Assembly (NCBI RefSeq): GCF_026262505.1
Contig: NC_067205.1
Span: 19,465,645 to 19,529,644 of the forward strand
DNA from: Trichomonas vaginalis G3
Taxonomy: Eukaryota; Parabasalia; Trichomonadida; Trichomonadidae
Length of the DNA stretch: 64,000 bases
Direction of reading: 5' to 3'
The notes under the pieces were generated by a model. The model saw only the letters and a list, made by a program, of their open reading frames with translations, ran no database searches and was not told where the DNA came from. The position numbers were made by a program, and so were the translations under genes. Within the stretch, counting starts at the first letter, position 1; each line of letters begins with the position of its first letter. Shown here one piece after another: positions 9,501 to 19,044 of the stretch.

Positions 9501-10425
9501 ATGTGAAGTGTTGCAAGGATACTATTACGATGGAAACCGAGATATGAGAATAAGAGATGAAGTAAAGAAGTTGTTTGAGTTAAGGTTAAAGTATAAGAAA
9601 GAAGGAAATCCTTTGCAAGAAAATATAAAGCTCATTCTGAACAGTATTTATGGCAAAACTATTCTATCTCCTATTGAGTCAAAAATAACCATAGTAAATG
9701 ACAAAGATGCTATAAGATATGCCATCAGAAACTACAACCATATAGTGAAGTTCGAAGGTTTGGATGGTTCAGATAAAACTATTTTCAAGCTAACGAAAAG
9801 CATTTGCAGACACTTTAACTTCTGTCCACTTGGTGTTAACATTCTGTCTATGTCGAAGAGAATAATGTGTGAAGTATTCTGTACTGCTGAAGACTTAGGA
9901 ATGGACATCTTTTATAGCGATACGGACAGTATGCATCTCTACAATGAAGATATCCCTCGTTTAGCTGAAGAGTTTGAGAAACGTTATGGAAGAGTTCTCA
10001 TTGGTAAAAACCTTGGTCAATTTCATAGCGACTTTGCAGAAATAACACCTGGAAAACAAAGTTTAGCATACAAGTCAATATTTTGTGGAAAGAAGACCTA
10101 CATAGACTTACTCACTAACGATTTAAATGAAGTTGCATTTCACTGCAGAATGAAAGGCGTGAAGCAAGATGTTATTGCTTTAACCGCGAATGAAATGTTT
10201 CCTGACTCTGTTCAGTGTTTCTATGATGAAGATAAAGGTTTAATGGTTCCGCAAGGAAAATTTGACAAAGACTCTGAGTTCAGTGTTATGCAGTTATATA
10301 AAGCACTTCATGATGGTCAAGAGATTGGATTTGACTTATGTAAGTCATGTCAACCTTGCTTTGAAGAGAAGTTTAACTTCTCAATAACGACTAAAACAAG
10401 CTTTATTCGTAAGTTGAAGTTCTGA
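6509..10425 (+). pseudogene. Protein-primed family B DNA polymerase (pPolB), fossil
   Basis: Replication enzyme of the Polinton. Seen in order: a long N-terminal region with a three-fold 23-residue repeat (6764-6948); exonuclease motif FADFECSTDG (near 8360); YFHNLSYDINFILRHM (second exonuclease motif, near 8510); polymerase motif A DFDAVSLYPSAI (near 9165); motif B KLILNSIYGKT (near 9625); motif C YSDTDSMHLY (near 9915). These are the marks of the protein-primed branch of family B polymerases used by Polintons, adenoviruses and linear plasmids. The gene is broken. Transcription would be away from the minus-strand gene at 5946-6419. Confidence 0.9.
6764..6948 (+). repeat. In-frame 69-bp tandem repeat in the polymerase gene
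   Basis: Units begin at 6764, 6833 and 6902, each 69 bp, the third partial. The unit encodes 23 residues around QEMFDITNANVGHTRK. The second and third units are identical over their overlap and the first differs at its start, so the duplication is recent. It lies in the N-terminal, probably non-catalytic region. Confidence 0.9.
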
Positions 10426-10435
10426 GGTCATTTAT

Positions 10436-10582
10436 TTTTGTCAGCAATGAGATCATTTATTTTTGTCAGCAATGAGGTCAGCAATGAGGTCATGAATGAG
10501 GTCATGAATGAGGTCAGCAATGAGGTCATGAATGAGGTCATGAATGAGGTCATTTATTTTTGTCAGCAATGAGGTCATTCGT
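10436..10582 (+). repeat. Short tandem repeat, AATGAGGTCA type
   Basis: About a dozen AATGAGGTCA/T decamers mixed with a TTTATTTTTGTCAGC block that appears three times. It fills the convergent gap between the polymerase and the 285-aa gene, a place where other genes have palindromic hairpins. Confidence 0.85.
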
Positions 10583-10607
10583 GATAAAAATAAAGCTAGT
10601 GTAGATT

Positions 10608-11465
10608 TTACAATACTGCGATGGTAGAGTTTAAGAGTTGTGCTTCAATATAGAGACAGTCCTTATGGTCTGGAGGTAAGAACACTGGGCAGTTATGGTC
10701 ATGAGTGGAGAACATGTCTATCCAAAACTCACGATTGAAGCCAGTTAATTTATAGTATTTAGGGTTAGGAAGTGGTGAAGTTCTTGTATGACCAATGAAC
10801 TCATTTTCAACTCCCTTACTTAAGTTTGAATATAATATAGCTTGCTTTCTATCCCAAACGCCAGGTGTTACAATCTTTGAAAATTCATTTTTCCTCGGAA
10901 GCATTGCATCATAATTGAAAACATTCTTAAAATCATCACTTGGTTCGGAGATTTGAAATCTTATACGTAATGGATTTTCTTTCTCTTTAGCGACTTCATT
11001 GAATGGTGAGAATACAACAAACTGACAGTCATGTGTTCCATCTTCATTTTCATTAAATTCATAATGAAAGTCTATAAGTTGTGGCTGACTACCTTCTTCT
11101 TTCAGTTGTGCAAGAAACTCACGTAAAGGCTGTAAAGTTTGTACTTCAATGTTGAACTTTTTCTCGAACATCTCATTAAATGAAATCATACATTGTTGCA
11201 ATGTTGTATCGTCTTTAAAGTATTTGTATATGTGAATGTTTTGGGCGCTTAAAGACTGTTCGTCATTTTCTATCTCGACTTGAAGTATAAAGTCAACTTT
11301 CCTAAATGCACGTGTTATATACATAGATGTTATGCCAATGTACTTCTCTTCATTTATGTTCACAATCCAGTCTGTTGGAAACTTAAACGTTACTCTGTTC
11401 CCCTTTATTTTGACGTCAGGGTTTTCACTACTGAACGCAACAGATAAAGGTATTTGTCTATACAT
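10608..11465 (-). CDS. Minor capsid (penton) candidate, 285 aa
   Basis: Not securely recognised. Beta-rich sequence starting MYRQIPLSVAFSSENPDVKI and VTFKFPTDWIVNINEEKYIG, with no enzymatic motif. Gene position two genes before the major capsid candidate, and size, fit the minor capsid/penton jelly-roll protein found in Polintons. The fossil gene at 31084-31834 in B2 has a comparable N-terminal pattern and may be a distant relative. Open. Role is inferred. Confidence 0.5.
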   Translation of the reverse strand: MYRQIPLSVAFSSENPDVKIKGNRVTFKFPTDWIVNINEEKYIGITSMYITRAFRKVDFILQVEIENDEQSLSAQNIHIYKYFKDDTTLQQCMISFNEMFEKKFNIEVQTLQPLREFLAQLKEEGSQPQLIDFHYEFNENEDGTHDCQFVVFSPFNEVAKEKENPLRIRFQISEPSDDFKNVFNYDAMLPRKNEFSKIVTPGVWDRKQAILYSNLSKGVENEFIGHTRTSPLPNPKYYKLTGFNREFWIDMFSTHDHNCPVFLPPDHKDCLYIEAQLLNSTIAVL

Positions 11466-11489
11466 TTAGTTCCAATAAAAATAAACCAT

Positions 11490-11749
11490 TTACTCTTTCT
11501 TCACTTCAGCTTCTTTAGCTTTTGCTTCAGCTTCTTCTCTAGCTTTTTTCGCCACTAGTCTTGGGTTCTTTTGTCTTCCAGCAGCTAATGCAGCAAGTTG
11601 TTTTTCACTAACTTTCTCTTTGGTCTCTCTGGCTTTTGTTCTTGTTTTTGTTCCTTCAGTTCGGATAAAATTTGCTCACGAATTTCTTTCTTCAATGCTT
11701 CAACATCTATGACCCCTTGGGTCTTGTCCGTAGGGCTTGTCTGAGTCAT
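11490..11749 (-). pseudogene. Small Lys/Glu/Ala-rich protein gene, fossil
   Basis: Starts MTQTSPTDKTQGVIDVEALK and is highly charged throughout; the far end is rich in Ala, Glu and Lys (AKKAREEAEAKAKEAEVKKE). Probably a small virion or DNA-associated protein, but no family is recognised. Appears broken. Confidence 0.45.
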
Positions 11750-11794
11750 TTGACTGCAGATAAAAAACAAAATTAAAACTTTAACCGATGTAAA

Positions 11795-12230
11795 ATGAGC
11801 TTGTCAAAATCAGAACGAGAGTCTATTATATTAAATGACGCAAGAGGAATACAACATCCTTTCTATTATGTAAGTCAGAGTAAAGATGGTAAAATATACG
11901 TAAGAAAAAGAAAGGTTCCATTAGCGAATGCAGAAAGCGACAACATTAAGGTGCATGGCAAGGGTGAAGACCACGAAGCCCATATAAAACCTTCTGTTCA
12001 AACTGAACCACCAAAAGAACAAGAAGAAAAGAAGCCAGATGTACTTTCAATAACGAACCAAGAGCTTATTGCAAAGTTCGTGAATTTCATTGAAAAAGCA
12101 AACCGAGTCAAAGAACCCTGACCCACCAGTGAAAGAAGTTGAGACAAAAGAGAATGTACAGTTCATTAAAAATGTCAAGAAACAACTTCCACCACGAATT
12201 CCAAGAAGAAGAGTGAGAATAATGAAGTAA
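11795..12230 (+). pseudogene. Small basic Polinton protein, fossil
   Basis: Starts MSLSKSERESIILNDARGIQ with HPFYYVSQSKDGKIYVRKRK. The 60-aa product at 34733 in B2 has a similar EEKNSIIESARSG plus short beta stretch, so it looks like a gene shared by both Polinton types. Pro/Glu/Lys-rich afterwards. Function unknown. Divergent from the gene at 11490-11749. Confidence 0.5.
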
Positions 12231-12255
12231 ATAGATTTTTATCTGAAGTAAATAC

Positions 12256-13802
12256 ATGCAGAACGAACAGCTAAACGAATTTACTCCAGCAGAGCATATT
12301 CATCAGATTCGCTCATATTTCGATATCATAGACAATGCAGTTCAAATTGGTGACACTAATAGAAAATATTCTGACGCAAAGATTCCATCACAACCTGGAA
12401 CTGCTAAAGATAACACATGGGTAACATTCAATCTCTCACCTCCTGGTGAAAATATGTTGGACCTTTACAATACATTCATTACGTATAAAATGGAAGGTCA
12501 ATTTATTGTAGATAAAGAAATTGGTTCAGGTTCCAATAAAACAAACCCACCAGGATTTTGGATTGGTTTCGATGACGCTTTCTATGCAGTTGCTGGATAT
12601 CAAATCCTTGCAAATGGTCGTATCGTATATTCTCAAGACAACGCAAGAGAAGAAGCATATATAACTTCAAACTCACAAACTACCGAACAAATAAAGAAAG
12701 TAGATGTTTTCTCAAAGACTCGACATGAAGATGTATGGAGTCATTCGGGAACATGCAGAACAGGACAAATTGTTAGTGGTCCAATTACAGCAGGAAAATC
12801 ATTTGATTTTAAGCTTCGTTTAAGAATTCCTGTTAGAAAGTTTTTACCATTAGAAGCTAAGATTTATTCCTGCATTTGCAGGTAACATTCAGCTTAAAGT
12901 AAAGTTCAGTAGCGACGCCTTACAATGCACATCTATATCTGTAAATGATATCATTGCTTTCAATCCAACTCTTAAAGTTGCATTTGCTTCAGATTCAAAT
13001 CCACCGACAAATAAATTTGTTCCATGGAATGAACCATTCACTATGATAACGAAGGCAGTAGAAGCTAGTGGAACAGTTACTATTACAACTGTAACCCAGC
13101 AACTATTTCGAACAAAGATGGATTTTAATGAATGTTTCATTCATCCAAAGTCATTCTCTTTAGACCCTAACATTTATACAGAACTTGTAGAACATTATAC
13201 AAACGAGGCTTTATGTTTTCCTGTTAAAGTTATGGATTGGATTCCTATGGACGGTTCATTCTCAAAGAATACAGATAGTTCAAGTGCAACATTTACAGCA
13301 GCTTATACGCCTATTAATGTTAAAAGTATTTGGGCACTATTTAGAAAGAAAGACAACTATTATGTTAATTTTGAGAACCCTAAGTTTAAATATCTTCAGC
13401 TTTCCATGGGAGCTTATGGAAATATGCCTGCAGAACCTGAAAAATCATATGGACCTGTATTTTATGAAATGGTTGCGAACGCTGCAATACAAACAATGAT
13501 ATGATGGATTTAATGAAGATGTTATGAGGTCATTGGTGGATGATGGTAGTGTGGAACATAAATGGGATAGCTATGACAACACACATTTCTTATGTGGTTT
13601 TCCAACAGAAGTGGACTTTTGCTTCCAGCAAGGTCAAACATCTACTGCTCCAATAACATACAAATTGTCTGTTAAAGGACCTATTGAACTAGCAACTGAA
13701 AATGTACCAAAGCCACTTATTGGATTTATGAGGGATTGTTGCTTTGCCATTCAGGTGCGTGCTAATGGCATCCCCATAATAAGACTGACGACTATAACTT
13801 AG
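12256..13802 (+). pseudogene. Major capsid protein candidate (double jelly-roll), fossil
   Basis: Starts MQNEQLNEFTPAEHIHQIRS. The order of short beta segments, size of roughly 500 residues and the loop-rich Gly/Asn/Thr composition fit a double jelly-roll capsid protein. Telling stretches include WVTFNLSPPGENMLDLYNTF (near 12420), FWIGFDDAFYAVAGYQILAN (near 12560) and RLRIPVRKFLPLEAK (near 12820), placed like the FLIFRFLRYLPNWAGKI stretch in the B2 protein. It forms the shell in Polintons. Broken, with a few breaks. Confidence 0.65.
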
Positions 13803-13855
13803 CTACGAACGACAGTGAGGAATAAAGGATGAACGTTTATTTTTAAAGCTTATAA

Positions 13856-14295
13856 ATGAGTTCTTCATCAAGCTCTCGTGAACCTTCACCATCTATGAAA
13901 CAAACTTTACCAAACGATTATGGAGCACCTATTGAATATTTCTTACGAGCTGCACAATGGCAAAGAGCAGTCTCACCAAGGTTAGGTGTTCCACCAGCTC
14001 CTGTCAAAAATAGCATTTGGTCAAGTCCTTATATAAAATATGGTCTCCCACTAGGTTTGCTAGCTACAGAGGAGCAGTAATGATGTTGAAAAGAAATAAA
14101 GCAAATGTTGTAAATAATACTGAAGTAGCTGAAGTTAAACAAACTCCGACACCTTCACAAGCAAAACCTTCAATGACTCCTGAACCTATGGAAGTACAAA
14201 CTCCTGTTCAAAAGTCAACTCCTAAACCGACTCCAACATTTAAACCAGAACCTACTCCTCAAATAAATCGTAAAACTCCTGCGTTTCCTTACTGA
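13856..14295 (+). pseudogene. Pro/Thr-rich small structural protein candidate, fossil
   Basis: Starts MSSSSSSREPSPSMKQTLPN; a middle stretch IKYGLPLGLLA is hydrophobic; the last part is a Pro-Thr-Lys rich run ending INRKTPAFPY. Follows the capsid gene in the same direction. No family recognised. Appears broken. Confidence 0.45.
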
Positions 14296-14342
14296 AAAAT
14301 AACGTTATTTTTATTTAATATTAAAATTTTTATTTGATTGAA

Positions 14343-14579
14343 ATGACAAATAAAGTCACTGAAGCAATGAAACAAAAGTTTTTGGTAGAATACATTAAAT
14401 CAGGAACTATTCCAGAAGGTTTTTACATTCATACTATGAAGGATGGTAGAGTTCAGTTTAGAAAGATAAAACAACCATTAGATAGAGAAGGAATTTTGAG
14501 AAAAATTAAACTTCATGAGGACAACATTGCTAAACTTAAGAAGAAGTTAGAAGAGTTGGAGAAAGGAAGAGAGTTATAA
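14343..14579 (+). CDS. Small basic coiled-coil protein, 78 aa
   Basis: MTNKVTEAMKQKFLVEYIKS then a beta-like GFYIHTMKDGRVQFRKIKQP and a Lys/Leu/Glu coiled coil (KLHEDNIAKLKKKLEELEKG). The start is taken at the ATG after an AT-rich AATTTTTATTTGATTGAA leader; the gene at 14859 has a similar leader (AATTTTTATTTGGATGTAA). Function unknown. Confidence 0.55.
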   Translation: MTNKVTEAMKQKFLVEYIKSGTIPEGFYIHTMKDGRVQFRKIKQPLDREGILRKIKLHEDNIAKLKKKLEELEKGREL

Positions 14580-14595
14580 AGTAATGAATTCAAGT

Positions 14596-14642
14596 GGGTA
14601 GAAATGAGGTTAGATATCGGGTTAGATCTAACCTTCTACCCT
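14596..14642. repeat. Dispersed palindrome, GGTTA flavour
   Basis: GGGTAGAAATGAGGTTAGAT, then GGTTAGATCTAACC and TTCTACCC; directly downstream of the gene ending at 14579. Confidence 0.8.
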
Positions 14643-14711
14643 AAATTTATTTTTCACCTCTGACAACGTTTATTTTTTCATTAGTGAGTTCGTTAGTGAA
14701 AACGTTAGTGT

Positions 14712-14760
14712 GGGTGAAAAACCGGGTGAAAAAAGAGGTGAGATTTCACCACTTCACCTA
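14712..14760. repeat. Dispersed palindrome, GGTGA flavour
   Basis: GGGTGAAAAACCGGGTGAA, then AGGTGAGATTTCACC and ACTTCACC, about 70 bp after the GGTTA-flavour unit. Both flavours therefore sit side by side in one 180-bp gap. The sequence ACGTTTATTTTTTCATTAG occurs between them and again after the next gene near 15144. Confidence 0.8.
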
Positions 14761-14858
14761 AATTTATTTTTGTGCTATGTTTTCATACGTGTGAAGGTAG
14801 TGATATCATTTATTTTAAGTTTATTTTATTTTTACTGAAAATTTTTATTTGGATGTAA

Positions 14859-15143
14859 ATGACAGAACAAAAGCAACTCATTCGAATTCCACAGTATAAC
14901 AAACATACATTTAAACATTTATTCTTCCTTCCTGAGCATAACATGTTCTTTCAAATACATCCGAGACCAGTTGACTTTTCATTGACTGTGTATAAAGATT
15001 GTCATGGTAGTTTTATAAAAACTTATGATGATGAAGGTAAGTTACCAAGACTATGCATTTCAAAACTTGAGAAACTTTATGACTTCAAGTATGACTACAA
15101 TAGGGTTAACACTGATGATGAAGATATTGAGGAAAATTTATGA
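14859..15143 (+). CDS. Unknown 94-aa protein
   Basis: MTEQKQLIRIPQYNKHTFKH, a mixed alpha/beta small protein with an acidic C-terminus (DDEDIEENL). No family recognised. Last recognisable gene of element A; open. Confidence 0.5.
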   Translation: MTEQKQLIRIPQYNKHTFKHLFFLPEHNMFFQIHPRPVDFSLTVYKDCHGSFIKTYDDEGKLPRLCISKLEKLYDFKYDYNRVNTDDEDIEENL

Positions 15144-15250
15144 GAACGTTTATTTTTTCATTAGTGAGTTCGTTAGTGGGTGAAGAGGTTGGCGGCTTTG
15201 TAAATATTTAATGTTAAATTAGTGTTGTCGTTTGTGTTGTAAAATATACG

Positions 15251-17314
15251 TTAGCGGTTTCGTAAAGTGTCAAATTCACAAGTATTGGGTAAGGTGGAAC
15301 GCAGTGCCACCATACCCAAGATATGTTTACTAACTTTTGCATCACATGCTACCCAAAACCTTTGATCCAAGCAGGTGAGGTCGGTGTTGTTCCTGATTTC
15401 ACTCTCATTCATATGTATAAAGTTGGAAAGAGCTTTCTTGTACTCATTAGCTATGTTCTTGGCCGAACTTCTCTTGTAGAACCTCGCTTCTGCTTCTGCA
15501 CGTCTCGAAAGCATCTCGATCATAAAATCGTTGAAGCTGTACTCTTCCACTTCTTGCATTGACAGAGACGCCCATTCACCAAGATTCCTGCCTAGTCTCC
15601 TCCTTGGTTCATTCTCTTCAACTTCTTCATCCTGAGCAATGTCTTCTGCATCTACTTGGCCATCACCTTCAATTGCTTCGTTCTCAATCTCGGGCTCTTC
15701 TATATCTAGATTTCTGTCCAATTGATCCTCTGCCACTTCATCCAAATGATCAGGGGTGTAGCTCCTTGGAGGGATTTCAAGTTCAGCATTGATAGGTATT
15801 GGTTCTTGGAAGAAGAGTGAAACGTCTGGCTTGTACTCAGTATGCATGTTCAATTCTGCGCGGATGACTGACCGGCCCCATGGAGTTAGACCAAAGGCAA
15901 ATTTCATCAAAGCGTAGTTGCCCTGTTTGTCAAAAACTTCATTCATGTTGGCGATTAATGCATCTGCAATGCGTTTTGACGAACTTGATAATTCAGGACG
16001 ATTTGCAATTCCGGTCAACTGCTCAATCGTCGATTGAAACATTGGATAGATGTAGCAGAAGCAGCCAACGTCACTCTCTGCATAATTCAAGAGTTTCTTG
16101 ATTGGTAAAAGAATCTCTTCGAAATTTAACAACCATTGTGGAAGTCCATCCTTGAAATCAATTCCCATATCCCTTAAGATCTGAACAGATTCCGGTGGAT
16201 CATCCATATTGAACAATTCATAAATTTTAGGGTGTTTTTCTTTTATCCACTTCAGAAGATCCCAGAAAAACATCCAGCGATGATCCGGAACATGAATAAC
16301 CCTCATATTCAATGCCCTTCTCGTGTCCGGCTTCGATAACTCCTTGCTTATCGCTTTGCAATAATTAATTTGCATTGCGAAAGCTGCACAATTGTCTGCC
16401 GTATGCTTCACCACTAAGTTGAGGAGATGCGCAACACATCGGATATAAACGGTTTGAAGACCCGGATATAGTGCTCCGCATCTCCTCCAGTGGCACAGCC
16501 CTTTAACTTGGGCGGGGCATCCATCGGCAACAATTGCAGAAAGGAAATCCTTTGGGAAGGTAAAACATTCAAAGAAATTATTGTAATCCCTGGCATTCCA
16601 ACCATCAGCGATCATAGTATCAATGAAGATATGGTTCTTCATTTTTGCTGGATTGCTAGCCATCACAAAAAAGCCATGCCGGCTTCCGTGTGATGCCGCA
16701 TCAATTGTTATCGAATAGTAGCCCATCTTGTCAAGCTCAACGTGTATTTTTGGAGCTACCAAGTCGGCTAATGTAATGATTCCATCCCTTATCTCGTCTC
16801 TTCTATATGGGATCTTGAGTTGAAAATTGATTACTCCCTTGAAGGTGGAGTAGACATGTCGGGCGAAATCTTCTAGTACACCTGAAGCGGCCATATTGAT
16901 TGACATGTTGGTATCCACAACAAATTTTACAACATAAAGTAATTTTCTATCTTGTTTTATTAAATCTCTTCTCGTATATGGATTATTTTCACATTGTATT
17001 TGATATATATGCTGATGATCTTCATCAAATTCTGATGGTTTTCGATGATAAATGCAGCGCATATATGTTTTTGTTAGTAAATTGTAATGTATCGCTAAAC
17101 AATAACAATAAAGTCTTTTTCGTTCTTTCGATTTTTCGCTTGTATCTGGAAGATAAGCAATATTGAAACATACTCGACATTTATTATTAGTTGAGAATTT
17201 AGTATCCTCGAATTTTGGTAAGGGAGGTACTTTTCGAGGGATATTTTTGGGAGGAAGTTTGCAATCAATCCATCCCTCAAATTTGGATTCATATTCATAT
17301 TGTGTTTCAGTCAT
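15251..17314 (-). CDS. hAT-family transposase, 687 aa
   Basis: Open, full-length-looking transposase. Order: an N-terminal Cys/His zone that may be a degenerate zinc finger (CRVCFNIAYL, CYCLAIHY, about residues 45-80); first catalytic Asp in YYSITIDAASHG (about 202-213); VADGCPAQVKGL, the CxxH-like RCVAHLLNLVVKH (about 290-302) typical of hobo/Ac/Tam3 transposases; RWMFFWDLLKW (about 345); then an acidic insert and a C-terminal stretch ILGMVALRSTLPNTCEFD in the place of the hAT dimerisation region. It would cut and paste its own element. It lies between the end of Polinton A and host DNA, opposite in strand to A. GC content looks higher than in the flanks. Terminal repeats were not securely found. 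Confidence 0.8.
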   Translation of the reverse strand: MTETQYEYESKFEGWIDCKLPPKNIPRKVPPLPKFEDTKFSTNNKCRVCFNIAYLPDTSEKSKERKRLYCYCLAIHYNLLTKTYMRCIYHRKPSEFDEDHQHIYQIQCENNPYTRRDLIKQDRKLLYVVKFVVDTNMSINMAASGVLEDFARHVYSTFKGVINFQLKIPYRRDEIRDGIITLADLVAPKIHVELDKMGYYSITIDAASHGSRHGFFVMASNPAKMKNHIFIDTMIADGWNARDYNNFFECFTFPKDFLSAIVADGCPAQVKGLCHWRRCGALYPGLQTVYIRCVAHLLNLVVKHTADNCAAFAMQINYCKAISKELSKPDTRRALNMRVIHVPDHRWMFFWDLLKWIKEKHPKIYELFNMDDPPESVQILRDMGIDFKDGLPQWLLNFEEILLPIKKLLNYAESDVGCFCYIYPMFQSTIEQLTGIANRPELSSSSKRIADALIANMNEVFDKQGNYALMKFAFGLTPWGRSVIRAELNMHTEYKPDVSLFFQEPIPINAELEIPPRSYTPDHLDEVAEDQLDRNLDIEEPEIENEAIEGDGQVDAEDIAQDEEVEENEPRRRLGRNLGEWASLSMQEVEEYSFNDFMIEMLSRRAEAEARFYKRSSAKNIANEYKKALSNFIHMNESEIRNNTDLTCLDQRFWVACDAKVSKHILGMVALRSTLPNTCEFDTLRNR

Positions 17315-18177
17315 TAATTCTTAAAAATAAAAAGGGTAAAAACTAAATAAAATGGGTAAAATTCAATAGTGTCTGTGCTATCGTTCAATTTGAAGGTGTC
17401 TTTTGAAACCGCAAGACACATTGAATTTTTGAATAGTGTATTATGGTTTGACAGACACCAATGAAAAAAATAAAATGATCTTTATTTTCAATATATAAGA
17501 TCCTTATATAAAATATAAATATTTTATCGTTTTATTTTCTTGTTTTAGAAATGTTTTTTATTGAAAAATCAATAAAACTAACTCCAAAATAAAATTTTTG
17601 ATTTAAAGACACTATGATGACACCAGGCAAATCTTCCAAGACACCTATCGTCGGGAATCTAACAACCCTAGCTAGTATTCATAATCAGGAACTAGTATAT
17701 AGACTTAGTCAAACATATATTTAAAGTTTGATATAAAAGGAATATAGATAAGACTCTTACTATTGATTGAAACTTTTGATAATTTTTATTAAAAAATTTA
17801 AATTTTGTAATTAAAAGTGCATTTTTAGACTGAAAATAGATTTTATAGCAATACCAAATCTATAATTTGACTTAATTATATATAAAGAAGTTGTTTATTG
17901 AACAGGAATTGATAAAAAACAGATATTTAAAGATTTGTTTCAATATTTGGGCATAATAATTCAAAGATTAATAATCATTACTTTGCATTAACAATTAACA
18001 AGATACAAATTAATGAATTTCATTATAAATTCATGATAACACAGAATCATCTCATATTTTGAATCAAATTATAAACCAAATACATATGATAATCAATCAA
18101 TATATCTTAAAATCAATATTACAGAAGTAAACAACACATTTTTATTAATAAAATTCGGAAATAAACAAAAATTTTTA
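17315..18177. other. AT-rich spacer, no gene seen
   Basis: Contains a small inverted repeat GTGTCTT..AAGACAC near 17394-17417 and repeated GTGTC/GACAC words between 17370 and 17655, possibly debris of a transposon end. Otherwise poly-A/T-rich host-like DNA without coding potential. Confidence 0.6.
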
Positions 18178-19044
18178 TTAAACAGCTTTTGTTGAAGCAT
18201 TGAGGACATAAGTTAAATTAGTTGGTTGATCAGGGATATTAGTTGGTACAATGAAGTTAAATTTCGCCATTTGTTTATCAAAAATGTGAATTTCTCCTGT
18301 ACAACCCTGGAGATTTCCAACTTTGAGTACTTTCTTGAACTTTTTCAGATCAACGAGTGCTTCTGCTTCTTCCATCGTGGCCTGGTCAGTTTCGCCTACG
18401 ATTTCAAGTCCAGAGAAGCTTGTTTCGACTGTAACGGAATCACTTTCGATGTAGAGCTTGAATTCTCCTTCTTTCGTCGCTTTCAAAGTCACCATTTGAT
18501 TAATATCTTTCATTTCGTTCACCCAGTTAATTACTTGCCTGATTTGAGGGAATCTTACGGATACTGATGGTGTTCCCCATTCAGGTTCTTGGTAATCTTC
18601 TGTTGCTCTGGTAGATAATAAAACAACTGCAACTCTTTGTAACAATTGCTTAGTAGAATCATTACTACGATGATCAAATTGAAGCGTATTAGTATCTCCT
18701 TGCCTTGTAAGTGACATATTTATTGTTGGTGCCGCATCAACAGTTAATGCTTGAGCAAGTTGCTTAGAATTGCATTTTAATGTAATGATATCGTCATTTC
18801 TGGATGATACTTGATACTTGGAGAAGCATAATTGGACGCTGCATCCGATCCACAATGCAATTTGATTAATTCCTTGAGAAACAACAAGAGAAAGTGTAGT
18901 TTTGGAGAAGTGCAATACAACTTCACCTCCACATGCTGATAAAACACTGACAAGTTGCGAAAAAACTTCAGTATTTACTGTTGCAAGAAGTCGCATAACG
19001 AAAGTGAACTTCCCCGAAAAACGATAACAATTAAAATTTTGCAT
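18178..19044 (-). CDS. HUS1: HUS1-like checkpoint clamp (9-1-1) subunit
   Basis: Host gene. 288 residues, close to the roughly 280 of HUS1. Two PCNA-like halves: KFTFVMRLLATVNTEVFSQL in the position of the HUS1 N-terminus, a linker with EPEWGTPSVSVRFPQIRQVI corresponding to the HUS1 PDVSIYLP..KT region, then NEMKDINQMVTLKATKEGEF and KLYIESDSVTVETSFSGLE, which match the second half of HUS1 well. HUS1 with RAD9 and RAD1 forms the ring loaded at damaged DNA to activate the checkpoint kinase. The first 11 residues or so (MQNFNCYRFSG) extend beyond the usual start; a wrong start or a small upstream exon is possible. Stop is TAA followed at once by TAAAA, as in trichomonad 3' ends. Confidence 0.8.
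   Translation of the reverse strand: MQNFNCYRFSGKFTFVMRLLATVNTEVFSQLVSVLSACGGEVVLHFSKTTLSLVVSQGINQIALWIGCSVQLCFSKYQVSSRNDDIITLKCNSKQLAQALTVDAAPTINMSLTRQGDTNTLQFDHRSNDSTKQLLQRVAVVLLSTRATEDYQEPEWGTPSVSVRFPQIRQVINWVNEMKDINQMVTLKATKEGEFKLYIESDSVTVETSFSGLEIVGETDQATMEEAEALVDLKKFKKVLKVGNLQGCTGEIHIFDKQMAKFNFIVPTNIPDQPTNLTYVLNASTKAV

Larger units (their letters stand above)
1..15240 (+). mobile_element. Polinton/Maverick A, partial (left end outside window)
   Basis: Recognised from its gene set: integrase, protein-primed family B polymerase, jelly-roll capsid candidate and a collar-type fibre, with two KilA-N proteins and an HNH nuclease. The left end is beyond the window. The right limit is approximate: recognisable Polinton genes stop near 15.15 kb and a hAT transposase gene begins at 15251. 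No terminal hairpin like those of B1, B2 and C was found at the right, so the end may be lost or of another type. No packaging ATPase lies in this part. It is broken, with a handful of breaks over 15 kb; several genes are still open, which suggests a fairly young fossil. Confidence 0.85.

Noticed and set aside
17387-17417. Hairpin GTGTCTT..AAGACAC as hAT terminus
   Set aside because: Words of 7-8 bp in AT-rich DNA are too short to call; kept only as a hint.
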